In this document: positions 17,391 to 25,979 of the stretch, piece by piece | Numbering within the stretch: position 1 is the first letter of the stretch | Layout: each line of letters opens with the position of its first letter | Assembly (NCBI GenBank): GCA_965662565.1 | Contig: CBFIHS010000014.1 | Span: 1 to 42,496 of the forward strand | DNA from: UBA5109 sp965662565 | GTDB lineage: Bacteria > Pseudomonadota > Gammaproteobacteria > Pseudomonadales > Pseudohongiellaceae | Length of the DNA stretch: 42,496 nucleotides | Reading direction: 5' to 3' | The notes under the pieces: model-generated | What the model was told of the DNA's origin: nothing | Database searches by the model: none | Seen by the model: the letters and a program-made list of their open reading frames with translations, nothing else | Made by a program: the position numbers and the translations under genes

Positions 17391-18152
17391 ATGAAAGATA
17401 ATAATTCCAAAAATACGACTCACTTTGGCTACAAAGAAGTCCCTGTAGAAGAAAAAGCCGAACACGTAGCGAATGTATTTCATTCAGTAGCGCGAAACTA
17501 TGACATCATGAATGATGTCGTTTCCTTAGGCTCTCATCGACTAATCAAGCGATTTACTCTCCAACTCACAGCCCTGAGGCCTGGACAAACAGTTTTAGAC
17601 CTTGCCGGCGGTACCGGTGACTTTTCTCTGAAATTCTCGCCTATTGTCGGTTCAACAGGGCAAGTAATTCTTGCTGACATAAATGAATCCATGCTCAGAG
17701 TCGGACGCGATAGAATAATTGATAGCGGCACTATGGATAATATTTCTTATTCCCTTGCCGATGCCGAGAAACTACCTTTTGCCGACGACACTTTTGACTG
17801 TATCTGTATTGCTTATGGTCTGAGAAATGTGACTGATAAAGAAGCAGCATTACACTCAATGTATGAAAAAATTAAACCTGGCGGTCGCTTAGTAGTTTTA
17901 GAATTTTCTAAGCCCAAAAACCAGTTTATTGGAAAAGCGTATGATGCTTTTTCTAAACTTTGGCCTGTTGCAGGTAAAATTGTGAGTGGCGACAGTGAAA
18001 GTTACCAGTATCTGGTGGAATCTATCCGCATGCATCCCGATCAAGAAACTTTAAAGCAAATGGTCCTTGATGCAGGATTTCAACGCTCTGAATACCATAA
18101 TGTGATGAATGGAGTCTGCGCAATTCACATTGGGCATAAAGATGTCGTTTGA
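17391..18152 (+). CDS. ubiE: Ubiquinone/menaquinone C-methyltransferase UbiE
   Basis: SAM-dependent methyltransferase adding the C-methyl group to the quinone ring (2-polyprenyl-6-methoxy-1,4-benzoquinol). Motif I is VLDLAGGTGDFSLKF, followed by ADINESMLRVGRDR, FDCICIAYGLRNVTDK and KPGGRLVVLEFSKP, all typical of UbiE. The start is uncertain: ATG 17391 gives MKDNNSKNTTHFGYKEVP (253 residues, closest to E. coli), while ATG 17373 adds six residues. Neither has a clear ribosome-binding site. The C-terminal codons overlap the start of ubiJ by 11 bases. Confidence 0.95.
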   Translation: MKDNNSKNTTHFGYKEVPVEEKAEHVANVFHSVARNYDIMNDVVSLGSHRLIKRFTLQLTALRPGQTVLDLAGGTGDFSLKFSPIVGSTGQVILADINESMLRVGRDRIIDSGTMDNISYSLADAEKLPFADDTFDCICIAYGLRNVTDKEAALHSMYEKIKPGGRLVVLEFSKPKNQFIGKAYDAFSKLWPVAGKIVSGDSESYQYLVESIRMHPDQETLKQMVLDAGFQRSEYHNVMNGVCAIHIGHKDVV

Positions 18153-18759
18153 ACTCCTACTTAGTTCTGCCTTCTCTGGTGCTGAAGAGTTATTGAACAA
18201 AGCTCTTGAGCTAGACCCTGCCAGCAAAAATAAGCTATTCGGATTGAGCGGAAAAGTTTTCGAAGTCAAATGCACCTCTCCTGAATTTTCAATTTTTATA
18301 ACAATCCATGAACAAGGGTTTCTTCTATCTCCCTTTTTTGATGGGAACTCAGATGCCAAAATCTCGGGAAAAGCTAGCGGCTTATTAGAGTTATTAACAT
18401 CGTCAGATAAAGAAAAAGTCATTCGAAGTAAGGCTATTAAGCTTCAAGGTGACACTGAAGCCATTCAGCAATTCCAAAGTATGTTATTTGAATTAAATAT
18501 AGATTGGGAATATCACTTAAGTAAGTTAATTGGTGATATACCGACACAAACTTTAAGTGAAGGCCTAGATTTTCTCGGTGATTTTTTAAAAAAAACAGGC
18601 ACTAGTATTCAATCTTACATCGATGAGTATGCCCACAATGAAGCCAATTTATTTCCTCATGACGAAGAAATCGAAAGTTTTTCCCAGCGTATTAATCAGC
18701 TAAGATTGAAAGTTGATCGTTCCGAAGCACGTATTAGAAATTTTGAAAATAATAATTAA
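18142..18759 (+). CDS. ubiJ: Ubiquinone biosynthesis accessory factor UbiJ (SCP2 domain)
   Basis: Lipid-binding scaffold protein of the soluble Ubi complex. The 205-residue protein has an N-terminal SCP2 domain (about 15-110: EELLNKALELDPASKNKLF, then IFITIHEQGFLLSPFFDGNS and DAKISGKASGLLELL) and a C-terminal coiled coil (INQLRLKVDRSEARIRNFEN). The ATG at 18142 overlaps the end of ubiE, pointing to translational coupling; an earlier in-frame reading lies wholly inside ubiE. Position between ubiE and ubiB is the conserved one, here with one extra gene following. Confidence 0.92.
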   Translation: MSFELLLSSAFSGAEELLNKALELDPASKNKLFGLSGKVFEVKCTSPEFSIFITIHEQGFLLSPFFDGNSDAKISGKASGLLELLTSSDKEKVIRSKAIKLQGDTEAIQQFQSMLFELNIDWEYHLSKLIGDIPTQTLSEGLDFLGDFLKKTGTSIQSYIDEYAHNEANLFPHDEEIESFSQRINQLRLKVDRSEARIRNFENNN

Positions 18760-18771
18760 TAGGAGTTAACG

Positions 18772-19248
18772 ATGGGTTTTGCATTATCAAACATCCAACT
18801 AAAAAGTTCATCATTTGACAATCACGCAGCGCTTCCTGATAAACATGCAAACCCGCATGAAGATATTTCGCCAGCACTAAGCTGGGACAACCCACCTGAA
18901 GGCGCAAAAAGTTATGCAATTCTCTGCCATGACCCTGATGCCCCTCTAGTCTCATCGAATGGTACCTATGGTTTTGTCCACTGGATCTTATACAACATCC
19001 CTGCTGAGATCACTGAATTAGAAGAAGCGACTGATAAGTTCACTCAAGGAATGAACAATTATGGAAACCTAGGCTATAACGGGCCTCTCCCTCCTGAAGG
19101 TCATGGTATACATCATTATTATTTCTGGGTTATTGCACTGGACACTAATGAGGACTTGAAAGCAGGCTTAAGTCTTTGGGAGTTTTTAGAAGCGGCCGAA
19201 CCAAATATCATTGGTATGAATCGGCTTGTAGGAACTTACCAACGATAA
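18772..19248 (+). CDS. YbhB/YbcL-family protein (phosphatidylethanolamine-binding protein fold)
   Basis: Cytoplasmic PEBP-fold protein of 158 residues, the family of E. coli YbhB and YbcL and of the eukaryotic Raf kinase inhibitor. The ligand-pocket motifs are all present: HEDISPALSWDNPPEGAKSY, CHDPDAP, GFVHWILYNIP and GYNGPLPPEGHGIHHYYFWV. No signal peptide is seen. A strong ribosome-binding site (AGGAGTTAACG) precedes the ATG. It is inserted between ubiJ and ubiB, which are normally adjacent; the 12-base gap from ubiJ suggests cotranscription. The natural ligand and role of bacterial members are not established, so a link to quinone synthesis rests only on position. Confidence 0.9.
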   Translation: MGFALSNIQLKSSSFDNHAALPDKHANPHEDISPALSWDNPPEGAKSYAILCHDPDAPLVSSNGTYGFVHWILYNIPAEITELEEATDKFTQGMNNYGNLGYNGPLPPEGHGIHHYYFWVIALDTNEDLKAGLSLWEFLEAAEPNIIGMNRLVGTYQR

Positions 19249-19369
19249 GTTTTTACATTTGAAACAACTTAGAGGAAGTCTTTGCTAACTTGAGCTGCCC
19301 TATACTCGGCTAAAATCAGCGTTGAATATATGGTATCGTTGCCGCCCCGAACCTCCTAAGAGTTTAAAA

Positions 19370-21007
19370 TTGAAGAAATACATCCGCTTACTAAGAATCC
19401 TGAAAGTTGCAGGCAAATATCGTCTGCAAGATCTCCTGGATGAATTTAATTTAAGTGTCCCTGCTTCTTTACTTTTAAGGATTTCTTTTAGCTCTGACAC
19501 AAAATTAGCAAAATTAAGTCGAGGTATGCGCTTGCGCCTCGCATTGGAAGAGCTCGGCCCAATCTTCATTAAATTTGGTCAACTACTTTCAACCAGACGC
19601 GACATGATTCCTCCAGATATTGCTGATGAGTTGGCATTTCTGCAAGACCAGGTCGCACCATTCGATGGCGAAGTAGCCAAGGAAATCATTGAGAAATCTC
19701 TAGGCGATAAAGTTGAAAATATTTTCACCAACTTTAGCTCTGAACCCTTAGCTTCAGCTTCTATTGCGCAAGTGCATATCGCAAATCTATTAAGTGGTGA
19801 AGAAATTGTTATTAAGGTAATCCGTCCTGGCATTGAAAAAATAATTCAACAAGACCTCGCTCTACTGCACTTACTTGCGGCTTTTATTGAAAACTATACA
19901 AAGGCTGGCAAGCGTTTACGCGCCAAAGAAGTCATCCGAGATTATGATTACGTTATCCATGATGAGTTGAACTTACTGGCCGAAGGGGCAAATGCTAGTC
20001 AACTCACTAAAAACTTTGAAAACAACCCTATTCTTTATATCCCTAAAATATATTGGGACTTTACTAGGCAAAACATCTTGGTGATGGAGCGTATCCATGG
20101 GATTCCTGTTAGCAATGTTTCTGAGTTGGAAAACACCGGTATTAACTTGAAAAAACTTGCTGAGACAGGAGTCGAAATATTTTTCACTCAAGTTTTTGAC
20201 CACAGCTTTTTCCACGCCGATATGCATCCTGGCAACATATTTGTATCCAGGAAAAACCCTGAAAGCCCTCAATACATAGCACTTGATTGCGCTATCTTTG
20301 GCAGCTTAAGTGAAGCTGATCAGCAGTATTTGGCTCGTAACTTGTTGGCTATTTTCAAACGAGACTACCGTAAAGTTGCCGAATTACATGTTGAATCTGG
20401 CTGGGTTCCAGCTGATACCCCAGTGCATGCTTTTGAAGCGACAATGCGTAGCGTCTGTGAACCAATCTTTGAAAAACCACTCAGCGAGATTTCATTCGGC
20501 GCACTTCTTTTACAGCTCTTCAGAACCGCCAGCCGTTTTAATATGGAAATCCAACCCTCTTTAGTGCTTCTTCAAAAAACCCTATTGAATGTAGAAGGTC
20601 TAGGCAAACAACTCTATCCAGATCTCGACCTCTGGGAAACGGCCTTACCATTCTTAGAAAATTGGCAGAAAAAGCGACTTTCTCCTTGGCATAACCTAAA
20701 GAAAATCTCCGACAAAGTCCCAGAGTGGTTGGAGCAACTGCCAGAGTTACCAGAACTATTATTTGATTTCCTAAGTGAAGGACGAATCAACCAAAAACAA
20801 TCCCAGCGCCTAGCAATGCAACAAGAAAAAGCAGAACTGGAAGCAAACCGACGACTTTCTCAAAAACGCACTCGGTTTGGAACCGCATCGCTGTTACTCG
20901 CTGCAGCGATGGCATTTACGGGTTTAGGTGACTGGATGGCCGCCTTCCCTCTGAGCTTATGGTTACTAAGTTTCACCGGCCTTGGCTTATTGTATTTTCG
21001 ACGATAA
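19370..21007 (+). CDS. ubiB: Ubiquinone biosynthesis atypical kinase/ATPase UbiB
   Basis: Membrane-anchored member of the ADCK/UbiB atypical kinase family, needed for ubiquinone synthesis, probably as an ATPase that helps extract lipid intermediates. From the TTG at 19370 (AAGAG 7 bases upstream) the protein has 545 residues; a TTG at 19322 would add 16. The KxGQ motif is FIKFGQLLSTRRDM, the alanine-rich loop is LASASIAQVH, the ATP lysine is in EIVIKVIRPG, and FFHADMHPGNIFVS is the catalytic loop. The metal-binding DFG-like motif reads Asp306-Cys-Ala instead of the usual DFG or DCG. Two C-terminal membrane helices follow (about 500-540). Confidence 0.94.
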   Translation: MKKYIRLLRILKVAGKYRLQDLLDEFNLSVPASLLLRISFSSDTKLAKLSRGMRLRLALEELGPIFIKFGQLLSTRRDMIPPDIADELAFLQDQVAPFDGEVAKEIIEKSLGDKVENIFTNFSSEPLASASIAQVHIANLLSGEEIVIKVIRPGIEKIIQQDLALLHLLAAFIENYTKAGKRLRAKEVIRDYDYVIHDELNLLAEGANASQLTKNFENNPILYIPKIYWDFTRQNILVMERIHGIPVSNVSELENTGINLKKLAETGVEIFFTQVFDHSFFHADMHPGNIFVSRKNPESPQYIALDCAIFGSLSEADQQYLARNLLAIFKRDYRKVAELHVESGWVPADTPVHAFEATMRSVCEPIFEKPLSEISFGALLLQLFRTASRFNMEIQPSLVLLQKTLLNVEGLGKQLYPDLDLWETALPFLENWQKKRLSPWHNLKKISDKVPEWLEQLPELPELLFDFLSEGRINQKQSQRLAMQQEKAELEANRRLSQKRTRFGTASLLLAAAMAFTGLGDWMAAFPLSLWLLSFTGLGLLYFRR

Positions 21008-21076
21008 GCGCTTGATTATCACAAACTTAACCCCAAATAGAGTATTCTAGGGCTTTTTTGAGTGTCGGAGTTAAGC

Positions 21077-21427
21077 ATGACGGACAGCTGGCTAAATCAG
21101 CTAAATTGGACCAAAGAAGGACTACTTCCTGTAATTGCTCAAGAAGCCAAAACAGGCCGGATTTTGATGCAAGCATGGCTCAATAAACAAGCACTTGAAA
21201 CAGCAAGAGAAGAAGGCCGCGCAGTTTATTGGTCCCGCTCTAGAAATGAGCTATGGCGCAAGGGAGAGACCTCGGGCCATGTCCAAAAACTACTTGGAAT
21301 CTACCTTGACTGCGATGCTGATAGCCTGATTTATGAAGTAGAACAAATTGGCGGAATTGCTTGCCACACTGGCCGACCATCATGCTATTACCGTAAGCTT
21401 GAGGGTGATGACTGGCAGGAAATCTAA
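21077..21427 (+). CDS. hisI: Phosphoribosyl-AMP cyclohydrolase
   Basis: Third step of histidine synthesis: opens the adenine ring of phosphoribosyl-AMP, a zinc- and magnesium-dependent reaction. The 116-residue protein has MQAWLNKQALETA, YWSRSRNELWRKGETSGH and the metal and zinc ligands in LDCDADSLIYEVEQ and GIACHTGRPSCYYR. The ATG at 21077 has GGAG upstream; a GTG at 21062 would add five residues. It is separate from hisE, unlike the fused hisIE of enterobacteria, and lies between ubiB and hisE as in Pseudomonas, well away from hisBHF further along. Confidence 0.95.
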   Translation: MTDSWLNQLNWTKEGLLPVIAQEAKTGRILMQAWLNKQALETAREEGRAVYWSRSRNELWRKGETSGHVQKLLGIYLDCDADSLIYEVEQIGGIACHTGRPSCYYRKLEGDDWQEI

Positions 21428-21493
21428 AACCCGTTAGATTCATGACATAATCCGTGACATAACTAGATACGTAAATAGAATTAGGCCCAGACC

Positions 21494-21826
21494 ATGGCAG
21501 ATACATTACTGAAGCTTGCTAAAATCATAGATGAAAGAAAAGGTGCGAACCCTTCAAGTTCCTATGTTGCAAAACTACACAACAGTGGGCTCAATAAAAT
21601 CCTAGAAAAGGTTGGAGAGGAAGCCGTCGAGACAATATTAGCGGCACGAGATGCTGACGCAGACGGCGATAATTCTAAAGTAATTTATGAAACAGCCGAC
21701 CTCTGGTTCCACTCTTTAGTTATGTTATCAAAGCTAGATTTAGACCCTCAGCAAGTCTTAGACGAATTAGAAAGACGTTTCGGGACTTCTGGACTTGAAG
21801 AAAAAGCATCGCGTGAGCAGAGCTAG
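21494..21826 (+). CDS. hisE: Phosphoribosyl-ATP pyrophosphatase
   Basis: Second step of histidine synthesis: hydrolyses phosphoribosyl-ATP to phosphoribosyl-AMP and pyrophosphate. The 110-residue all-alpha protein belongs to the MazG-like superfamily: LAKIIDERKGANPSSSYVAK, KILEKVGEEAVETILAAR with the metal-binding Glu pair, and ETADLWFHSLVML with further acidic ligands. It acts one step before HisI, the neighbour upstream. It is followed by the tat genes after 55 bases. Confidence 0.95.
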   Translation: MADTLLKLAKIIDERKGANPSSSYVAKLHNSGLNKILEKVGEEAVETILAARDADADGDNSKVIYETADLWFHSLVMLSKLDLDPQQVLDELERRFGTSGLEEKASREQS

Positions 21827-21881
21827 AAGGCTACAATGCGCGCATCACTTATCAAATAGAAAAACTAAGTAGGAGATTATT

Positions 21882-22127
21882 ATGGGATTCGGTGGAATTG
21901 GAATTTGGCAACTGCTTATAGTACTGGTCATTATTCTTCTTGTGTTTGGTACCAAGAAGTTGAAGAACCTTGGTTCTGATCTTGGTGGAGCAATAAAAGG
22001 CTTCAAAAGTGCCATGGATGAAGAAAAACCTGAAGAAGACTCTGCCAATGCGCAAATTAGCGAGAGCGACGAAGGCGACACTTTCGATGTGAAAGCTGAA
22101 AAAGTTGAAGAGGAAACCAAAACCTAA
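21882..22127 (+). CDS. tatA: Twin-arginine translocase subunit TatA
   Basis: Pore-forming subunit that oligomerises around folded substrates during Tat export. The 81-residue protein has a short N-terminal membrane helix (IGIWQLLIVLVIILLVFG), the hinge and the amphipathic helix KKLKNLGSDLGGAIKGFKSA with its FGTKKL start, then an acidic, disordered tail. A good ribosome-binding site (TAGGAG) precedes the ATG. First gene of the tatABC set. Confidence 0.95.
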   Translation: MGFGGIGIWQLLIVLVIILLVFGTKKLKNLGSDLGGAIKGFKSAMDEEKPEEDSANAQISESDEGDTFDVKAEKVEEETKT

Positions 22128-22148
22128 TTTCTTAATAGGTTCCTCCTT

Positions 22149-22544
22149 ATGACTGGCGTTGGATTTTTTGAAATTTTACTTATTGCTGTAGTTGGCCTTT
22201 TGATTTTAGGGCCGGACAAATTGCCTGGTGCCATCCGTACTATGGCTTTATGGATAGGCCGTTTCCGTAGAAGTTTTGACAATATTAAACGCGATATTGA
22301 GAAAGAAGTCGGCGCAGATGAAATTAGGAGACAGCTCCGTAATGAATCCATTATGGAGAAATTCAATGAAAGCAAGAAACAGTTCACCGATACAATTGAT
22401 GACGCCAAAAAGAAAACTGACGACATAAAGCAAAGTTTAGATTTAAAACAGCAAATCTTAAACAGTGGCAAAGAAAATAAAACTGAAGAATCTTCCAGTT
22501 CGGAAAATAAAACCGAAAAAGATCACAAACCTGATACTAAGTAA
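22149..22544 (+). CDS. tatB: Twin-arginine translocase subunit TatB
   Basis: Together with TatC forms the receptor for twin-arginine signal peptides. The 131-residue protein has the TatB-type N-terminus GVGFFEILLIAVVGLLILGP with the helix-breaking Gly-Pro, followed by the amphipathic helix KLPGAIRTMALWIGRFRRSF and a long charged helix and tail. The conserved glutamate in FFEIL separates it from TatA. It starts 21 bases after tatA. Confidence 0.95.
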   Translation: MTGVGFFEILLIAVVGLLILGPDKLPGAIRTMALWIGRFRRSFDNIKRDIEKEVGADEIRRQLRNESIMEKFNESKKQFTDTIDDAKKKTDDIKQSLDLKQQILNSGKENKTEESSSSENKTEKDHKPDTK

Positions 22545-22561
22545 GCTCGCAAGATAGCTCT

Positions 22562-23344
22562 ATGGCTCACGAAACAGATCCTAAAGAACAACCCTTAATC
22601 TCGCATTTAATTGAACTGCGAGATCGCATCATGCGTTGTCTTTTGGTCGTATTAGTTGTTTTTCTATGCATGTTTCCTTTCGCAAATGATATTTATTCTT
22701 TTGTAGCATCACCTCTTATTGACGTTCTGCCTGAAGGTGCTGAGATGATTGCAACTCAAGTGACATCACCCTTTTTTGCACCATTCAAACTAACCTTTTT
22801 TTCGGCAATCATTCTTTCCATTCCATTTTTGCTGCATCAGTTATGGGCATTTATTGCACCAGGACTTTATAAAAATGAAATCAAAATTGCTTTTCCTATT
22901 TTAGTTTCTAGCGTCTTTCTCTTTTATTTGGGGATCGCTTTTTCTTATTTCATCGTTCTCGGTTTTATATTCAGCTTCTTTACTTCAGTCGGTCCTGATG
23001 ATGTAGTCATCATGACCGACATCACTGAATATCTAAATTTTGTGTTGTTAATGTTTTTCGCTTTTGGCTTAACTTTTGAGATCCCTATCGCAACTGTTTT
23101 ACTCGTTGTTTCTGGGGCAACAACTCCTAAAAAACTCACTGAAAAAAGACCTTACGTTGTGATCGGATGTTTCGTGGCAGGCATGCTTCTCACTCCAGCA
23201 GACCCTTTTTCCCAATCAATGCTGGCGATACCGATGTGGATGTTATTCGAAGCAGGAGTAATTGCCAGTAAGATCCTCTACAAAGAAACTGATGATGAAG
23301 GGGATGAATCGGATACCCCTGACACTGAAGAAGAACAAAAATAA
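22562..23344 (+). CDS. tatC: Twin-arginine translocase subunit TatC
   Basis: Six-helix inner-membrane protein that recognises the twin-arginine motif. The 260-residue sequence begins PLISHLIELRDRIMRCLLVV, the conserved cytoplasmic start, and has the PFFAPFKLTFFSAIILSIPF, WAFIAPGLYKNE and FGLTFEIPIATVLLV segments with the conserved glutamate in FEIP. The C-terminal tail is strongly acidic. It ends the ubiE-to-tatC run. Confidence 0.96.
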   Translation: MAHETDPKEQPLISHLIELRDRIMRCLLVVLVVFLCMFPFANDIYSFVASPLIDVLPEGAEMIATQVTSPFFAPFKLTFFSAIILSIPFLLHQLWAFIAPGLYKNEIKIAFPILVSSVFLFYLGIAFSYFIVLGFIFSFFTSVGPDDVVIMTDITEYLNFVLLMFFAFGLTFEIPIATVLLVVSGATTPKKLTEKRPYVVIGCFVAGMLLTPADPFSQSMLAIPMWMLFEAGVIASKILYKETDDEGDESDTPDTEEEQK

Positions 23345-23351
23345 AAGACTT

Positions 23352-23393
23352 TTAAAGTTTCGACGCTAGCTTAAGAAAACTTTAACTCTTTTT
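23352..23393. terminator. Weak bidirectional terminator between tatC and dtd
   Basis: TTAAAGTTT (23352-23360) can pair with AAACTTTAA (23377-23385) and is followed by CTCTTTTT. The stem is perfect but AT-rich. It sits between the convergent genes tatC and dtd and ends at the dtd stop codon, so it may serve both. Confidence 0.45.
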
Positions 23394-23895
23394 AACTTTT
23401 AAGCAAGAACGTTACAGGCCCATCATTCACTAAGCTAACTTGCATATCCGCACCGAATCTTCCGCACTCGACTATTCCACTACCAGATTCATTTGCTGAA
23501 CTTAGAAAAGCTTTAGTATCTTGTGCCTCAGTTTGTTGATTTGCGTATTGAGTTCTTAGACTATCAACAAAGTAGTCATATAAAATTTCAGCCTCAACTG
23601 GAGGCTTCGCTGATGAAAAGCTAGGACGCAAACCACTATTCGTATTTGCAGCAAGTGTGAACTGGGAAACTAGCAATAAGTCCGCATTGATATCACTGAC
23701 GCTTAGATTCATTTTGTCTTCGCTATCAGAGAACACCCGATAAGCTAACAATTTTTTTATTAGTTTGTCTGCTTCCATTTCGGTATCTGGCTTCTCTATA
23801 CCAAGAAAAACCAACAAGCCCGTATTAATTCGAGCAATTGTTTGGTTTTCAACCTCTACTTCTGCAGAAGAGACTCTTTGAATTAACGCTAACAT
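23392..23895 (-). CDS. dtd: D-aminoacyl-tRNA deacylase, with an internal insertion
   Basis: Removes D-amino acids (and glycine from tRNA-Ala) mischarged onto tRNA, using the tRNA 2'-OH for catalysis. The 167-residue protein starts MLALIQRVSSAEV and has the signature SQFTLAA (77-83) and the NDGPVTF motif near the end, containing the cross-subunit Gly-Pro dipeptide. Compared with the usual 145 residues there is an insertion of about 22 residues (about 117-139, rich in Gln, Ser and Ala) just before CGRFGADMQVSLVNDGP. The motifs on either side are intact and the frame is continuous, so the enzyme is probably active. Convergent with tatC. Confidence 0.94.
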   Translation of the reverse strand: MLALIQRVSSAEVEVENQTIARINTGLLVFLGIEKPDTEMEADKLIKKLLAYRVFSDSEDKMNLSVSDINADLLLVSQFTLAANTNSGLRPSFSSAKPPVEAEILYDYFVDSLRTQYANQQTEAQDTKAFLSSANESGSGIVECGRFGADMQVSLVNDGPVTFLLKS

Positions 23896-23968
23896 GATTT
23901 GAACTATAACTCAGGATAGCGCATATGTTGATATACTATCCTTATTAAGTTTATAGAATAATTGAGAT

Positions 23969-25795
23969 TTATCCTCTGCTCATAGATCCACGAGACTGAC
24001 GTTTGCGTTCATTCTCGGTTAGGTACATCTTACGAATACGAATACTTTCAGGAGTAATTTCTACCAATTCATCACCTTCAATGAACTCCATCGCTTGTTC
24101 TAAACTATGACGGATTGGCGGAGATAAAAGTAGATTCTCGTCCGTTCCAGAAGCACGAACGTTGGTTAGCTGTTTGGCTTTAGTCGGATTAACCACTAAA
24201 TCATTTTCCCTACTGTGCAGACCAACAATCATGCCCTCATAGACTTCAACAGCAGGCTCAACAAATAGCCGCCCTCTATCTTGTAAAGTAAATAAGGCGT
24301 AAGCAAGTGTCTTGCCTCTCACCATAGACACTAATACGCCGCGGTTTCTTTTTGCAATTTCACCTTCTTTCAAAGGCCCATAATGGTCAAAAATATGCGT
24401 CATGATCCCTGTACCTGAAGTCATACCTAGGAACATAGTTCGAAACCCTATCAAACCGCGAGTAGGAATAATAAAAGTAATACGCATGCGACCTTTATTA
24501 TCAGAAACCATATCCTGCATTTCTGCCTTTCGGTTTCCTAACTCTTCAATTACAGCACCTTGATGTTCTTCGTCGACATCTAGAACCAGATTTTCATAAG
24601 GCTCTTGCTTAACACCATCAATTTCTTTGATGATAACCTGTGGTCTTGAAACAGCTAACTCAAAACCTTCTCGTCGCATTGTTTCAATTAGCACTGATAG
24701 ATGTAACTCACCGCGCCCAGAGACGATAAATTTATCTGCTGTTTCGCCCTGCTCTACTCGCAAAGCTACGTTATGTATTAACTCTTGATCTAGACGCTCT
24801 CTGATATTTCGACTGGTAACGTATTTACCTTCCATTCCGGCAAAAGGCGAATCATTTACCTGAAATGTCATCGTTACTGTCGGCTCATCGACCGTCAGTG
24901 GAGGACGTGCTTCAATGTTATCAGGGTCACAAATTGTATCGGAGATATTTAAATTCTCTATTCCAGTGATACAAATAATATCTCCGGCATTTGCAGACTC
25001 AACATCAATACGCTCTAGGCCCAAATAACTTTTGACGCCACCAACCTTTGCTTTTCGAGTTTTGCCTTCTGCATCTATCAACACGACTTGCTGATTCACT
25101 TTAACCTGCCCACGACTCACCCGTCCGATACCGATAACACCAACATAAGAAGAATAATCCAATGCTGAAATTTGCATTTGCAGGGCACCTTCCATGTCTA
25201 CTTCTGGCGGAGGAACTTTATCGACAATAAGCTCAAATAAAGGCGTCATATCATCAGCCATCTCATCTGGCTCATTGCCGGCGATCCCATTAATAGCTGA
25301 GGCATAGATTACCGGGAAGTCCAGCTGCTCATCAGTAGCTCCAAGGCGATCAAAGAGATCAAAGACCTCATTTAACACCCAATCAGGCCGAGCTCCTTCG
25401 CGATCAACTTTATTAATTACAACAATCGGCTTTAAACCTTTATCAAAGGCTTTTTGAGTAACAAAGCGGGTTTGAGGCATTGGGCCATCCACCGCATCGA
25501 CGAGTAAGAGCACGCTGTCTACCATAGACAAAACTCGCTCAACTTCCCCTCCAAAATCAGCATGGCCAGGTGTATCGACAATATTAATCCTATAATCTTT
25601 CCAGCTTACCGCTGTATTTTTAGCCAGAATCGTAATGCCACGTTCTTTTTCTTGGTCATTAGAGTCCATTACACGCTCGATATCTTTTCCGCGTGTTGTC
25701 AAAGTGCCAGACTGGGAAAGCAACTTATCGACAAGTGTAGTTTTGCCATGGTCAACATGGGCGATGATGGCGACATTACGAATTTTTTCAATCAC
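23969..25795 (-). CDS. typA: Ribosome-associated GTPase TypA/BipA
   Basis: Translational GTPase that binds the 70S ribosome and helps 50S assembly and growth under stress such as cold. The 608-residue protein has G1 AHVDHGKTT (12-20), G2 in RGITILAKN, G3 DTPGHADFGGE, G4 NKVDREGARPD, EF-G-like domains II, III and V, and the TypA-specific C-terminal domain (RGVLVSMVRGKTLAYALF). It starts with GTG at 25795, giving the family's MIEKIRNVAIIAH; CAGGA lies about 8 bases upstream. A TATAAT box is seen 52 bases before the start. Confidence 0.97.
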   Translation of the reverse strand: MIEKIRNVAIIAHVDHGKTTLVDKLLSQSGTLTTRGKDIERVMDSNDQEKERGITILAKNTAVSWKDYRINIVDTPGHADFGGEVERVLSMVDSVLLLVDAVDGPMPQTRFVTQKAFDKGLKPIVVINKVDREGARPDWVLNEVFDLFDRLGATDEQLDFPVIYASAINGIAGNEPDEMADDMTPLFELIVDKVPPPEVDMEGALQMQISALDYSSYVGVIGIGRVSRGQVKVNQQVVLIDAEGKTRKAKVGGVKSYLGLERIDVESANAGDIICITGIENLNISDTICDPDNIEARPPLTVDEPTVTMTFQVNDSPFAGMEGKYVTSRNIRERLDQELIHNVALRVEQGETADKFIVSGRGELHLSVLIETMRREGFELAVSRPQVIIKEIDGVKQEPYENLVLDVDEEHQGAVIEELGNRKAEMQDMVSDNKGRMRITFIIPTRGLIGFRTMFLGMTSGTGIMTHIFDHYGPLKEGEIAKRNRGVLVSMVRGKTLAYALFTLQDRGRLFVEPAVEVYEGMIVGLHSRENDLVVNPTKAKQLTNVRASGTDENLLLSPPIRHSLEQAMEFIEGDELVEITPESIRIRKMYLTENERKRQSRGSMSRG

Positions 25796-25846
25796 AAGAG
25801 GTTCCTGCCAGAAGGCTATATATTAGGGGCTATAAAAATGTGGCGC

Positions 25847-25852
25847 ATTATA
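25847..25852 (-). promoter_or_regulatory. Probable -10 box of typA
   Basis: A perfect TATAAT on the minus strand, followed by GCGCC. The matching -35 (CTGATT or TCTGAT, 17-18 bases upstream) is poor, so the assignment rests mainly on the -10 box and on its distance of about 50 bases from the typA start. Confidence 0.4.
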
Positions 25853-25979
25853 TCTGATAGTCTTGCTTAAATCAGAAAAACAATTAGAAACATTAGGAGA
25901 TTCGCGAATTTACTGAAGAAAAGAACTCTATTCATTCCCTTGTAGTGGTTCACAGAGTAGTTTGAAGCGAATTTGCTGC

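Noticed and set aside
21442..21481. Promoter-like GTGACA and TAGAAT boxes before hisE, with a repeated TGACATAA
   Set aside because: Transcription would start about six bases before the hisE ATG, leaving no room for a ribosome-binding site; the gene is more likely part of the upstream transcript.
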